DNA of 64,000 nucleotides, taken from positions 186,001 through 250,000 of the forward strand of contig NC_008942.1 of assembly GCF_000015765.1 (NCBI RefSeq). Reading direction: 5' to 3'. The translations under genes and the position numbers were made by a program. Each line of letters starts with the position of its first letter. The stretch's first letter is position 1. Below, piece after piece: positions 26,981 through 35,083 of the stretch. The notes below the pieces were generated by a model. It did no database searches. It was given only the letters and a program-made list of their open reading frames with translations, and had not been told where the DNA came from. The stretch is from Methanocorpusculum labreanum Z (GTDB lineage: Archaea > Halobacteriota > Methanomicrobia > Methanomicrobiales > Methanocorpusculaceae).

Positions 26981-27779
26981 TTCGTTCTCTCCATTCTTTT
27001 ATCATTGCAAAAAGTGCATCGGCAATGGTTTTCGGGTTTGCTCCCCAGTGAACCACTGCGCCGAAGTATCCGTTGTACATGCCTATCCCGCTGTTTTCCG
27101 CACGGCAGCACCGTGCGATGAACGGCTCTCTGTTTACCTGCGTGATCGGGCAGATGTCTTCGAACTCGAAATCGTAACCGTAATTTTCGTGACAAATCTG
27201 TCTGCCGGTCCGGCAACAGGCGATCCGTGATCCTTTCGGCGGGATGTCCCGGTCCAGCGTATGGGGAAATCCGCCGGCTCTGCAGGGATAGACTTCCGTG
27301 TCGAGTTTACTGATGTCTCTGATGTGGTGATCGAAGACGATGTTTTCGGTTTCGAAAAAGCCGAGCGATTCTAGCCCGTTGAGCGTATCGACAAGGGAAG
27401 GATTCGGCGGCGTGATGTCGAAGACGTGGACCGTTTCAAACGTTGAAAGGTCGGGATCACACACGAATGTCATGTGATCGTCCTCTTTTCCAAAGACGGT
27501 GCATCGTTTCTTTGTCGAAAGCGCTTTTCTGACCAGACCTGCCCGGTCATGGGTATTTACCTCTTCTTTCCATACAACGGTATCCTCTGGTCCTGCGACG
27601 AGTTCCACCGATTCGATCTCCCGCATGAGTCCAATGCCGTCTTTCGGCAGTATTTTCAGCACCTCAACTCCGTCCAGCGTCGGATGGATCAGATATTCTG
27701 TGAGGAAATACACCTTCTCGCCGAGGGGAGATGTGGCGGCATTGCCCACGAATTTACACTCTTTTGGGAATATCATCAT
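26973..27779 (-). CDS. Cys-rich conserved hypothetical protein
   Basis: 268 residues, family not recognised. The first 100 residues are a mixed alpha/beta region. Residues 185-250 hold many cysteines and conserved-looking residues (RIACCRTGRQICHENYG, EDICPITQVNREPFIARCC, NGYFGAVVHWGANP), which could bind metal or an Fe-S cluster. Residues about 140-155 include VFDHHIRDIS. No signal peptide. Overlaps nfo by 8 bases and the small upstream gene by 4, so translation of all three is coupled. Confidence 0.65.
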   Translation of the reverse strand: MMIFPKECKFVGNAATSPLGEKVYFLTEYLIHPTLDGVEVLKILPKDGIGLMREIESVELVAGPEDTVVWKEEVNTHDRAGLVRKALSTKKRCTVFGKEDDHMTFVCDPDLSTFETVHVFDITPPNPSLVDTLNGLESLGFFETENIVFDHHIRDISKLDTEVYPCRAGGFPHTLDRDIPPKGSRIACCRTGRQICHENYGYDFEFEDICPITQVNREPFIARCCRAENSGIGMYNGYFGAVVHWGANPKTIADALFAMIKEWRERND

Positions 27780-28009
27780 TCAGGTCTTTCTATTTTTGCC
27801 AGTACTTCGATGAATTTGTAGGTGAGTTTGACCGTCCCCCCGCCGATGTGACGGATGGTGATCGGCGATTCCGGGGCCGTTTTTATTGCGAGTTTATTTC
27901 CTTCGTAGACAAAAATGATTTCATTATTGTTTATGTAGGCTGAAGCATCCGCCCCGGTCATTTTCACACAGCCGATTTCCTGTATCTGTTCTTTTAACGA
28001 GTCCCACAT
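27776..28009 (-). CDS. Small conserved hypothetical protein
   Basis: 77 residues. Alternating beta-strand pattern (IIFVYEGNKLAIKTA, ITIRHIGGGTVKLTYKFIEVL), a compact domain of unknown function. First gene of the unit with the 268-residue protein and nfo, overlapping the former by 4 bases (ATGA). Its coupling supports it being a real gene despite the size. Confidence 0.6.
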   Translation of the reverse strand: MWDSLKEQIQEIGCVKMTGADASAYINNNEIIFVYEGNKLAIKTAPESPITIRHIGGGTVKLTYKFIEVLAKIERPE

Positions 28010-28107
28010 GATTGATAGTAAATTGGGCTTTGGAGGATTAGTATTTTATCCAGCCGTGATTTTTCAGGCTCAACACAAATCCTTATATCCGGTCAGGCAC
28101 ACATATT

Positions 28108-28135
28108 TGTTAACGAGATTTTCGTTTACGAAAAT
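28108..28135 (+). promoter_or_regulatory. Inverted-repeat element in the leader of the MMP11-aks operon
   Basis: TGTTAACGA (28108-28116), then a perfect dyad ATTTTCGT-TT-ACGAAAAT (28118-28135). It lies about 20 bases downstream of the TATA-like CTTATATC near 28082-28089, around the expected transcript start, and ends 27 bases before the ATG. The 12-mer GTTTACGAAAAT recurs with one change (GTTAACGAAAAT) in the leader of the second MMP11-like gene at 36 kb. Confidence 0.5.
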
Positions 28136-28162
28136 ATCGGCTACAAAAATCTGCTGATACCT

Positions 28163-29050
28163 ATGACTGAAGAACCCTGTATAATCGACAATCCCTATTC
28201 CATATCCTATCCTGAGATTCTTGCACTCGCATCAGAAGACGGCAAAACAGTTGAACTTATTGAGAGGTTCGACTGTATGGGCGGGGCGATGTGGGTGAAA
28301 AATCATTATGCGAAAAGTCCGCTCGTCAAAAGTTCCCGCATCGTTTCCAATACCCAGCGGTTTATGCTTGATACCGGCGATGTCAGCCTCAAGCTTGAAG
28401 GGTCATACTTTCCTGCAGGAATTTGCGGAGCGGAAGTAACCGAGTCGGAAATCGCCGTCTCCTACCTCGGCCTTGGAGGCGGAGGCGTCGGGGCAAGTAT
28501 CTGCCGTGCGACCGCCGGAGGTGTCTTGCGTCATACCTGTGATGTCTGCGGAGGGGGTAAAGTCGCCGGCTCGACCATTTATCTGCCGAGATATACTAGG
28601 GTCATCATTGGTCTCGACGACACGGATACGCCGGAGGAGGGGGCGACTTGGACGCTTGCCCACAACATATCGAAGGCTGTTGAAACACCCAGCTCCCGTT
28701 ATCTCTCCCACACGATAACCCAGCTCTTTCCTGTTCCCTACCGGACCAAAAACTGTGTCGCTCTCGCCTGCGAATTTGCCACTATGGAACCCGAGAAACT
28801 CATCGACCGGTTCGAAGCTCTGGTCAGGAAATACACGCTTTCGGATGAGACCGGTCTTTGTGCCTACATCGGTTTTGATCCGTCAGCGATCATGCCGTAT
28901 GCAAGAAAAGTCAAAGCCGGTGAGGTGACCTTGGATGATTTTGCGGCAGTTCGCCCTCATCTGGATGTACGGATCGAAGGACGGGGTATCATCGGAGCAG
29001 CGGCGGCGATACCCTTTTACACGAATTACGCCGAGGCCCTTTTGATATGA
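28163..29050 (+). CDS. Methanogenesis marker protein 11
   Basis: 295 residues. An N-terminal half with VELIERFDCMGGAMWVKNHY and the glycine-rich YLGLGGGGVGASICRATAGG is followed by a domain starting VIIGLDDTDTPEEGATWTLA. That DDTD block resembles the ATP-binding start of TiaS-type kinase-like domains. The C-terminal GRGIIGAAAAI closes the domain. The family is used as a methanogen marker, but its function is unknown. It starts a run of seven overlapping genes ending in aksF; stop and next start overlap as ATGA. The context suggests a role in coenzyme B synthesis or its regulation (inference). A paralogue lies at 35-36 kb. Confidence 0.8.
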   Translation: MTEEPCIIDNPYSISYPEILALASEDGKTVELIERFDCMGGAMWVKNHYAKSPLVKSSRIVSNTQRFMLDTGDVSLKLEGSYFPAGICGAEVTESEIAVSYLGLGGGGVGASICRATAGGVLRHTCDVCGGGKVAGSTIYLPRYTRVIIGLDDTDTPEEGATWTLAHNISKAVETPSSRYLSHTITQLFPVPYRTKNCVALACEFATMEPEKLIDRFEALVRKYTLSDETGLCAYIGFDPSAIMPYARKVKAGEVTLDDFAAVRPHLDVRIEGRGIIGAAAAIPFYTNYAEALLI

Positions 29051-30078
29051 CCAGCGTCTCGAAGACTGCAGATACACATAAGCTTGGCCGAATCAAACAC
29101 CAGCTTTTAGCCGTCGGTTCGGCAAAAGTGACCGGCATCCCGCTTCCTGCTTCGCTCTCGTCCACCGCAGGTCCGGGTTCCGGCAAAGGAGGGTCGGTGT
29201 TTTTCTCCGATGGGGTTTCCCGGATACGTCTGACGCTGGATGAGGGGAGCCCAGTTCACATCGTAAATTTTGGGGACTCTGCGGTTCTTACGTTCGATGG
29301 GCCGAAAGGTCCGGTTTCCGTTGACGGTTTTGTGGAAAAAACCGGCTGTCACTGCCCAAAGCAGGCGTATATCACGATAAATGAGGGCTGCATTTTTTCA
29401 TGCCGGTATTGTAATGTTCCAAACCAGGAAAAACACACAAAAACCCCGGATGAAATCGTTTCTCTGATTACGGATGCATGTTCCCGGGATACGATTGAGT
29501 GCATATCTCTTACGAGCGGTGTTGTCGGGACGATGAAGGAGGAGGACGAACGTCTCTTTACGATTCTCGAAAAGATCCGCGTTTTTGATCTGCCGATCGG
29601 CGTCTCGGTTTATCCGACCCCCGGTCTTTCCAAAAAACTCTTCGAGCTCGGCGTTTCTGAGGTGAAGTTCAATCTTGAGACCGCGACTGAAAAACTGTTT
29701 GCCGAGATGTGTCCTGGACTTGATCGGGATGTCTTGTGGGATTCTCTCAATGAAGCGGTCGGAATTTTTGGAAAAAACCGTGTCTATACCAACATCATTC
29801 TGGGTCTCGGCGAATCCAAAGCCGAGATGAAACGGTGCATCATGCAGTGTCTTGAAAACGGGATCATTCCGATCATCCGTCCGTTGACTCCCTCGTCAGA
29901 ACTTTCTGATTACTCGCGTCCTTCGGCGGCCGACATTCTCGGCATTGCTGAATTCCTGAAAAGTGAACTTCTGCGTTTCGGCCTTGACCCGTCAGAGGCC
30001 AGGACGATGTGCGCAAAGTGTATGGGCTGTGATGTTGCTCCAATGACGGATTTACGTGCGGAGGAGGTGACGGCATGA
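29047..30078 (+). CDS. Radical SAM protein with extra cysteine motifs (coenzyme B operon)
   Basis: 343 residues. The radical SAM cluster motif is C115-x3-C119-x2-C122 (CIFSCRYC), followed by the usual barrel with TSGVVGTM and VGVSVYPTPGLS-type strands. Additional cysteines occur just before it (C101, C103) and in a C-terminal triad C322-x2-C325-x2-C328, possibly an auxiliary Fe-S cluster. Residues 1-95 form a separate beta-rich domain. Family unassigned by me. Overlaps MMP11 and the ThDP enzyme gene by 4 bases each. Because aksADEF follow, it is a candidate for a coenzyme B step such as thiol introduction; that is inference only. Confidence 0.8.
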   Translation: MTSVSKTADTHKLGRIKHQLLAVGSAKVTGIPLPASLSSTAGPGSGKGGSVFFSDGVSRIRLTLDEGSPVHIVNFGDSAVLTFDGPKGPVSVDGFVEKTGCHCPKQAYITINEGCIFSCRYCNVPNQEKHTKTPDEIVSLITDACSRDTIECISLTSGVVGTMKEEDERLFTILEKIRVFDLPIGVSVYPTPGLSKKLFELGVSEVKFNLETATEKLFAEMCPGLDRDVLWDSLNEAVGIFGKNRVYTNIILGLGESKAEMKRCIMQCLENGIIPIIRPLTPSSELSDYSRPSAADILGIAEFLKSELLRFGLDPSEARTMCAKCMGCDVAPMTDLRAEEVTA

Positions 30079-31202
30079 AGGCGGAAGATGGATTTGCCTC
30101 GGCAGTTTTAGAAGCGGCGGATGCTTGTTACGCAGTTCCCGGCTATCCGGTCACGGATCTTGCAGAAAAATGTGATGCCGAGTACACGGTCAATGAAAAA
30201 ATTGCTCTCGAGTATGCTCTTGGCATGTCTCTTTCCGGGAAGAGAGCTGTGGTCATCGTCAAAAATGCCGGCATGAATACCCTTGCCGATCCCCTGGTCT
30301 CAGCAACCTATCAGGGACTTAAGGCAGGTGTCGTGATTATTGCAGGAGACGATACCGAGGTTCGCGGATCCCAGACCCGGCAGGATTCAAGAATATACGG
30401 TGAGGTTGCCTCGGTCCCGGTCCTTGAACCAGCGGCAGATGAACTCTGCTTTTCAGTTGAAGCGGCCATGCAGAGTTCGGAAACCTACTCGAGGGTTGCG
30501 ATCATCCGGGTCACTCCGGCAGTTTTGGATGCCAAAATATCGGATGTTTCCCTTCCAAAACGAAGAAACGGATACGGGATACTCTTCCCGGATGATCTGA
30601 CGATGAGAGGGAAATGCGAATACGCAGAGAACATCACTGCCGTTATGAAAAGTGACATGATCCGTGAAAAGATCGTCCCCGAGACGTTCGCGTCCCGGGG
30701 TCATTACCGAACGGTCTGCAGAAACTGTCCGTATAAACCGTTGTTTTCTTTCCTGAAAAACACGCTCTCTCAGAATAATACTGCCGCGATCTGCGATACC
30801 GGCTGTTCGCTTCTCTCCAAGAATCCGCCGTTTTCCTATTCTCTTGCGAACTACGGACTCGGTTCTTCTCCGGCGGTAGCTTTGACGAGCACGAAGATTG
30901 CCCTCATGGGTGATTATGCGGTTTTGCACTCGGGGCTGAATGCCCTCATCGATATTTACGAAAAGCACCGCTCTCTGTTCTGTATTATTTTGAAAAACAG
31001 AAAACTGGGCATGACCGGCGGCCAAGACTGCCCGGATATTCTGCCCTATCTGGCCCCGTTTACTCCCACGGTCGTTTCGGCTGATGATCCTCGTCTTGCA
31101 GAGCTGATTGAAAAAGGAATCAATGAAAAAACCGGCCTTGGAATTCTGGTCGTTGAAGGGGAATGCCCCTCTGGAGAAAATCATGAAACCATTGAATGTT
31201 GA
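30075..31202 (+). CDS. IorA-like ThDP-dependent enzyme lacking ferredoxin domain; candidate 2-oxosuberate decarboxylase
   Basis: 375 residues. The N-terminal pyrimidine-binding domain (YTVNEKIALEYALG, probable catalytic Glu41) and the NTLADPLVSATYQG block look like indolepyruvate oxidoreductase alpha subunit. The ThDP domain has GD at 279-280 and N308 in KNRKLGMTGGQD, a GD-x27-N cofactor motif. IorA is normally about 600 residues with C-terminal ferredoxin domains; these are missing and no iorB lies in the window. That suggests a non-oxidative decarboxylase. It overlaps aksA by 20 bases. Coenzyme B synthesis needs a 2-oxosuberate decarboxylase, so this is a strong context candidate. Not demonstrated. 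Confidence 0.75.
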   Translation: MKAEDGFASAVLEAADACYAVPGYPVTDLAEKCDAEYTVNEKIALEYALGMSLSGKRAVVIVKNAGMNTLADPLVSATYQGLKAGVVIIAGDDTEVRGSQTRQDSRIYGEVASVPVLEPAADELCFSVEAAMQSSETYSRVAIIRVTPAVLDAKISDVSLPKRRNGYGILFPDDLTMRGKCEYAENITAVMKSDMIREKIVPETFASRGHYRTVCRNCPYKPLFSFLKNTLSQNNTAAICDTGCSLLSKNPPFSYSLANYGLGSSPAVALTSTKIALMGDYAVLHSGLNALIDIYEKHRSLFCIILKNRKLGMTGGQDCPDILPYLAPFTPTVVSADDPRLAELIEKGINEKTGLGILVVEGECPSGENHETIEC

Positions 31203-32349
31203 AATATGCGATGTAACGCTCAGGGATGGTGAACAGACGCCTGGGGTGTCTTTTACCTGCGAAGAAAAACAGGATATCGCCCAGCGCCTTTCCGATATCG
31301 GCATCGATATCATCGAAGCAGGGTTTCCCAGCGTATCCGAATACGAAAAACGCAGCGTGCGTTCCATCGTCGAGATGGATCTGCCGTCAGATATCTGCTG
31401 TTTATCTCGCTGTGTCCAAAGCGATATCGACGCAGCGATAGACTGCGGCGTCGATCTTGTCAGTCTGTTTTTCGCGACATCGGATCTGCATCTCCGTATA
31501 AAATACAAGAAGACCCGGGAAGAGATGCTTGATCTCGCTCTTGGCATGCTGGATTATGCTCTTGATCACGGAATTAAGGTTCGATTCTCTGCAGAGGATG
31601 CGTCGAGAACAGATACGGCATTTTTGAAAGAGATGTATGCGAAAGGAGCTGACCGGGGAGCCTCCTACAGCAGTTATGCCGATACGGTCGGCTGTATGAC
31701 GCCTCTTTCGATGTACGAGACCGTACGTGTACTGTCCACCTGGCTGAAAAACCCTCTGTGTGTTCACTGTCACAATGACATGGGTTTTGCGAGTGCCAAC
31801 ACGTTTACCGCAGCCCAGGCCGGGGCATTTCAGCTTCACACGACCGTTAACGGAATCGGCGAGCGTTGCGGGAACGCTTCTCTTGAAGAAGTTCTCGTCG
31901 CACTCAGAATGCAGGGGGGCGTCGATCGGTATGATCTCTCTGCTCTTCAGACTCTTTCGAGAACTGTGGAAACCTATTCCGGTATCAAAATCGCAAAGAC
32001 AAAACCTGTTGTGGGCGAACATGCCTTCTGTCATGAGAGCGGGATCCACATCGCGGCTTTGATTCAGGACAGAAATACCTACGAGTATTATCCGCCTGAG
32101 ATGGTCGGGGCCGAGCAGAAGTTCATTCTCGGCAAACATACCGGAAGAAAAGGACTCGAGTATATTCTGACGACCCTTGGATACAACCCGGTCCCAGGCG
32201 AGGTCGATGTAATTCTTGAGCGGATCAAATCGATCAGCGAGACAAAGCAGAGCATCACTCATGATGTTCTTCTCTCGGTAATTTCCGAGACAAGGCAGGA
32301 GACTGAATTGAAAAAGACATCGGGCTCTGATAAAGCCAGGACGGGATGA
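31183..32349 (+). CDS. aksA: (R)-homocitrate synthase family, AksA
   Basis: 388 residues from the ATG at 31183 (MKPLNVEICDVTLRDGEQ), preceded by GGAG; a longer open frame would run back through the ThDP gene. DRE-TIM metallolyase: DVTLRDGEQTPGVSF, metal-binding VHCHNDMGFASAN, GERCGNASLEE, and a C-terminal GKHTGRKGLEYIL segment. It condenses 2-oxoglutarate with acetyl-CoA and extends to longer homologues. The family also contains isopropylmalate and citramalate synthases; AksA is chosen because of the downstream homoaconitase-type subunit and the shortened C-terminus without a leucine-binding regulatory domain. Overlaps aksD by 4 bases. Confidence 0.82.
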   Translation: MKPLNVEICDVTLRDGEQTPGVSFTCEEKQDIAQRLSDIGIDIIEAGFPSVSEYEKRSVRSIVEMDLPSDICCLSRCVQSDIDAAIDCGVDLVSLFFATSDLHLRIKYKKTREEMLDLALGMLDYALDHGIKVRFSAEDASRTDTAFLKEMYAKGADRGASYSSYADTVGCMTPLSMYETVRVLSTWLKNPLCVHCHNDMGFASANTFTAAQAGAFQLHTTVNGIGERCGNASLEEVLVALRMQGGVDRYDLSALQTLSRTVETYSGIKIAKTKPVVGEHAFCHESGIHIAALIQDRNTYEYYPPEMVGAEQKFILGKHTGRKGLEYILTTLGYNPVPGEVDVILERIKSISETKQSITHDVLLSVISETRQETELKKTSGSDKARTG

Positions 32350-33599
32350 AGATGGCAGACACACTTTCCGAACGGATTCTCGGCTCGGCCGAAGGTACGT
32401 ATGTCGACCGGATGGTTGATCGGGCATTTGCCCACGACGGGACCGGTGCCCAGGCACTGGTCGCATTCGAAAATTTCCGGATCCAAAACAAGTCCGTTGT
32501 CAATCCTGAAAAATTATCTATAATATATGATCACATCTCGCCGGCGAACAACTCGGTTACGGCCGATCTTCAGGGAGATCTTCGGAAGTTTTCCCGACAG
32601 AACGGGATGCATTTCCACGAGGTCGGCTGCGGGATCTGTCATCAGATAATGAGCGAAGGAGTCTGCCTACCGGGTGAGATCGTTGTCGGGGCGGATTCGC
32701 ATTCCTGTACTCTCGGGGCACTCGGCGCATTTTCAACCGGTGTCGGAGCAACCGATATGGCGGGGATCTGGGCGACCGGCGGGACCTGGTTTAGAGTTCC
32801 CGAATCTATTAGTATAGTGCTGTCCGGCAAACTTTCCGGTCATACCGAGCCGAAGGATGTCGCACTATCTTATGTAAAGGCACTTGGGATGGACGGCGGG
32901 ACCTACAAAGCTCTGGAGTTTATCGGTGACGGAGCCGCCGGCATGCCGGTCGAAGGAAGACTGACGTTATCTAACATGGCCGTCGAGACCGGGGCAAAGA
33001 CCGGATTATTCTATGCTGATGCGTTGACCCGCGAACATTTGATAACCTACGGAGCGGACGAGAAAACAATTTCTCTGCAGAAACCCGAAGACTGCAGTTA
33101 TGAATCCGAGATTTACCTTGATCTTGACGATATTGAACCGCTTCTTGCCATACCTCACCGGGTCGATAACGCAGTACCCGTTACAGAGTATTCGGGCACC
33201 CAGATCGATCAGGTATTTATGGGTACCTGTACAAACGGACGGTTTGAGGATCTCAAACGGTTCGCTGAAATCGTCAGAGGTAAAAAAGTCGCCGTCAGGA
33301 CGATCGTTACGCCTGCTTCGAAGGATGCATATGCGAAGGCTCTGTCGACTGGTGTCCTGTCCGACATACTTGAGGCGGGCTGCGTAATCTGTCCGCCCGG
33401 CTGCGGCCCCTGTCTTGGGGCACATATGGGTGTCCTTGGGGGAGGCGAGGTGGGTCTGTCCACAGCGAACCGGAATTTCAGGAATCGGATGGGGGTTGGT
33501 GCCGAGTATTATCTCTGTTCTCCGTCGACGGCTGCTGTTAGCGCTCTTTGCGGCGAGATCAGGTCGCCGGATGAATGGAAGGGAGGTTTGAACCGATGA
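32346..33599 (+). CDS. aksD: Homoaconitase large subunit AksD
   Basis: 417 residues, aconitase superfamily, LeuC/AksD type. Signatures: VVGADSHSCTLGALG, GVGATDMAGIWATG and the three cluster cysteines in FMGTCTNGRFEDL and CVICPPGCGPCLG. Catalyses dehydration and rehydration of homocitrate and its longer homologues with AksE. Sequence alone does not separate it from LeuC; the small subunit does. The ATG at 32346 overlaps the aksA stop; an in-frame ATG two codons later is possible. Overlaps aksE by 4 bases. Confidence 0.85.
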   Translation: MKMADTLSERILGSAEGTYVDRMVDRAFAHDGTGAQALVAFENFRIQNKSVVNPEKLSIIYDHISPANNSVTADLQGDLRKFSRQNGMHFHEVGCGICHQIMSEGVCLPGEIVVGADSHSCTLGALGAFSTGVGATDMAGIWATGGTWFRVPESISIVLSGKLSGHTEPKDVALSYVKALGMDGGTYKALEFIGDGAAGMPVEGRLTLSNMAVETGAKTGLFYADALTREHLITYGADEKTISLQKPEDCSYESEIYLDLDDIEPLLAIPHRVDNAVPVTEYSGTQIDQVFMGTCTNGRFEDLKRFAEIVRGKKVAVRTIVTPASKDAYAKALSTGVLSDILEAGCVICPPGCGPCLGAHMGVLGGGEVGLSTANRNFRNRMGVGAEYYLCSPSTAAVSALCGEIRSPDEWKGGLNR

Positions 33600-34072
33600 T
33601 CATATCTGGACATGCCGTTGTGATCGGGGAGGATGTGGATACCGACATGATCATCGCCGGTCGTTATCTTAGGACGATCGACCGGTCGGTGTGGGTGGAG
33701 CATGCCTTCGAAGATTATGATAAGAGTATTGCCGGACGACTGAACGGCGCCGTGTTGGTTGCCGGGAAAAATATCGGCTGCGGATCATCCCGCGAGCAGG
33801 CTGCTGCTGCTCTCAAGGAAGCGGGGGTACGTGCCGTCGTCGCTCCGTCTTTTGCGAGGATCTTTTTCCGAAACTGTGTTAATCTTGGATTGTATGTCTT
33901 TGAGGCGGATGTTGTGTGCGAAAATGGTGATATCATTTCCTTTGACACCGATGATTCGTATGTCAAAACATCAAATGCCGTTTATCAGGCAAAGCCGCTC
34001 TCGAACCGTATGAAGGAGATACTGTCTGCTGGTGGGCTGAATGCCTATCTCTCCATGCAGGGTGAACCATGA
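33596..34072 (+). CDS. aksE: Homoaconitase small subunit AksE (YLRT loop)
   Basis: 158 residues from the ATG at 33596, which overlaps the aksD stop. The upstream extension in frame is rejected because VVIGEDVDTDMI should lie near the N-terminus. The substrate-specificity loop reads Y24-L25-R26-T27. In Methanocaldococcus the homoaconitase small subunit has YLRT, with Arg26 reading the longer distal carboxylate, whereas isopropylmalate isomerase has YLVY. GCGSSREQAAAAL completes the swivelling domain. This motif is the main evidence that the operon makes 2-oxosuberate for coenzyme B. Confidence 0.9.
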   Translation: MIISGHAVVIGEDVDTDMIIAGRYLRTIDRSVWVEHAFEDYDKSIAGRLNGAVLVAGKNIGCGSSREQAAAALKEAGVRAVVAPSFARIFFRNCVNLGLYVFEADVVCENGDIISFDTDDSYVKTSNAVYQAKPLSNRMKEILSAGGLNAYLSMQGEP

Positions 34073-35079
34073 GCCTTCGTATCGCTGTCGTGAACGGGGA
34101 TGGTATCGGGCCTGAGGTTATCCCTGAAGCTCAAAAGATTCTTGAGCATTTTCTTCCCGATGCGGATTTTTATGAGGTCGAACTCGGCCTTGCCAAATGG
34201 GAGAGAAGCGGGTCCGCCTGTTCCCCGGATGATATTCGTGAACTGAAAGGGGCAGACGCGATTTTATTCGGGGCCGTGACAACCCCTCCTGACCCGAATT
34301 ACCGGAGCGTTCTTTTGCAGATCAGACACGAACTCGATCTGTATGCAAATCTTCGTCCCATCAGACCCCTTCGTTCATCGGGCCAAGGGTCACCCGCCGA
34401 TATGATGATCGTCCGGGAGAATACCGAGGGACTTTATTCAGGCATCGAGGAGATTGGTGAGGAGAGGTCGACGACCCTCCGTGTGGTGACGAAGGCAGGT
34501 TCCAAACGAATTGCAGAGAAAGCCTGCTCTCTTATTTTGGAACGAAATTCTAAAAGTCCGCTCGTTATCGGATACAAAGGGAACGTGCTTAAATCGGATC
34601 TGCTTTTCAGGGATACCTGCAGCGAAGTCGCTGCGTCATTTGGGATACAGACAAAAGCGGTGTTTATCGATGCTTTGTGTCTTGATGTTTTGCAGCATCC
34701 GAAAAATTATGATGTGATCGTTACGACAAACATGTTTGGTGATATCTTAAGCGATGTCTGCGGGTATCTCACAGGAGGACTTGGCATGCTTCCGAGTGCG
34801 AACATAGGGGATACGCATGCATTTTTCGAGCCGGTCCACGGGAGTGCTCCGGATATTGCCGGTAAGGGTATAGCAAATCCAGTTGCTGCGATCCGAAGTG
34901 CGGCAATGATGCTTGAGTATTTCGGGATGAAACGTGAAGCTTGCCTCGTCGAAGAATCGATTGCCGATTTGATTAACAGCGGTGTATGCACGCCCGATCT
35001 TGGAGGCTGTGAATCAACTTCATCGTTCGGCAACCGTTTGCTTGCAGCCGTCTGTAAAAAAGAAGAGAGACAAATATAA
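34069..35079 (+). CDS. aksF: Homoisocitrate dehydrogenase AksF
   Basis: 336 residues, beta-decarboxylating dehydrogenase. NGDGIGPEVIPEA, the catalytic region MIVRENTEGLYSGIEE, IGYKGNVLKSD (Lys) and the metal aspartates in TTNMFGDILSDVCG are present, with FEPVHGSAPDIAGKG for NAD binding. It oxidises and decarboxylates homoisocitrate and homologues to the next 2-oxo acid. Overlaps aksE by 4 bases; last gene of the operon, ending four bases from the convergent MMP11-like gene. LeuB is the alternative on sequence alone, rejected by the aksE motif. Confidence 0.87.
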   Translation: MSLRIAVVNGDGIGPEVIPEAQKILEHFLPDADFYEVELGLAKWERSGSACSPDDIRELKGADAILFGAVTTPPDPNYRSVLLQIRHELDLYANLRPIRPLRSSGQGSPADMMIVRENTEGLYSGIEEIGEERSTTLRVVTKAGSKRIAEKACSLILERNSKSPLVIGYKGNVLKSDLLFRDTCSEVAASFGIQTKAVFIDALCLDVLQHPKNYDVIVTTNMFGDILSDVCGYLTGGLGMLPSANIGDTHAFFEPVHGSAPDIAGKGIANPVAAIRSAAMMLEYFGMKREACLVEESIADLINSGVCTPDLGGCESTSSFGNRLLAAVCKKEERQI

Positions 35080-35083
35080 TTTT

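Noticed and set aside
30453-31547. 364-codon minus-strand open frame across the ThDP and aksA genes
   Set aside because: Arg/Ser-rich antisense shadow spanning two overlapping real genes.
31183-35079. Reading the four genes as leuACDB (leucine synthesis)
   Set aside because: The small subunit carries YLRT rather than YLVY, the synthase lacks a regulatory C-terminal domain, and the operon includes unrelated coenzyme-type genes. A leucine role is not fully excluded.
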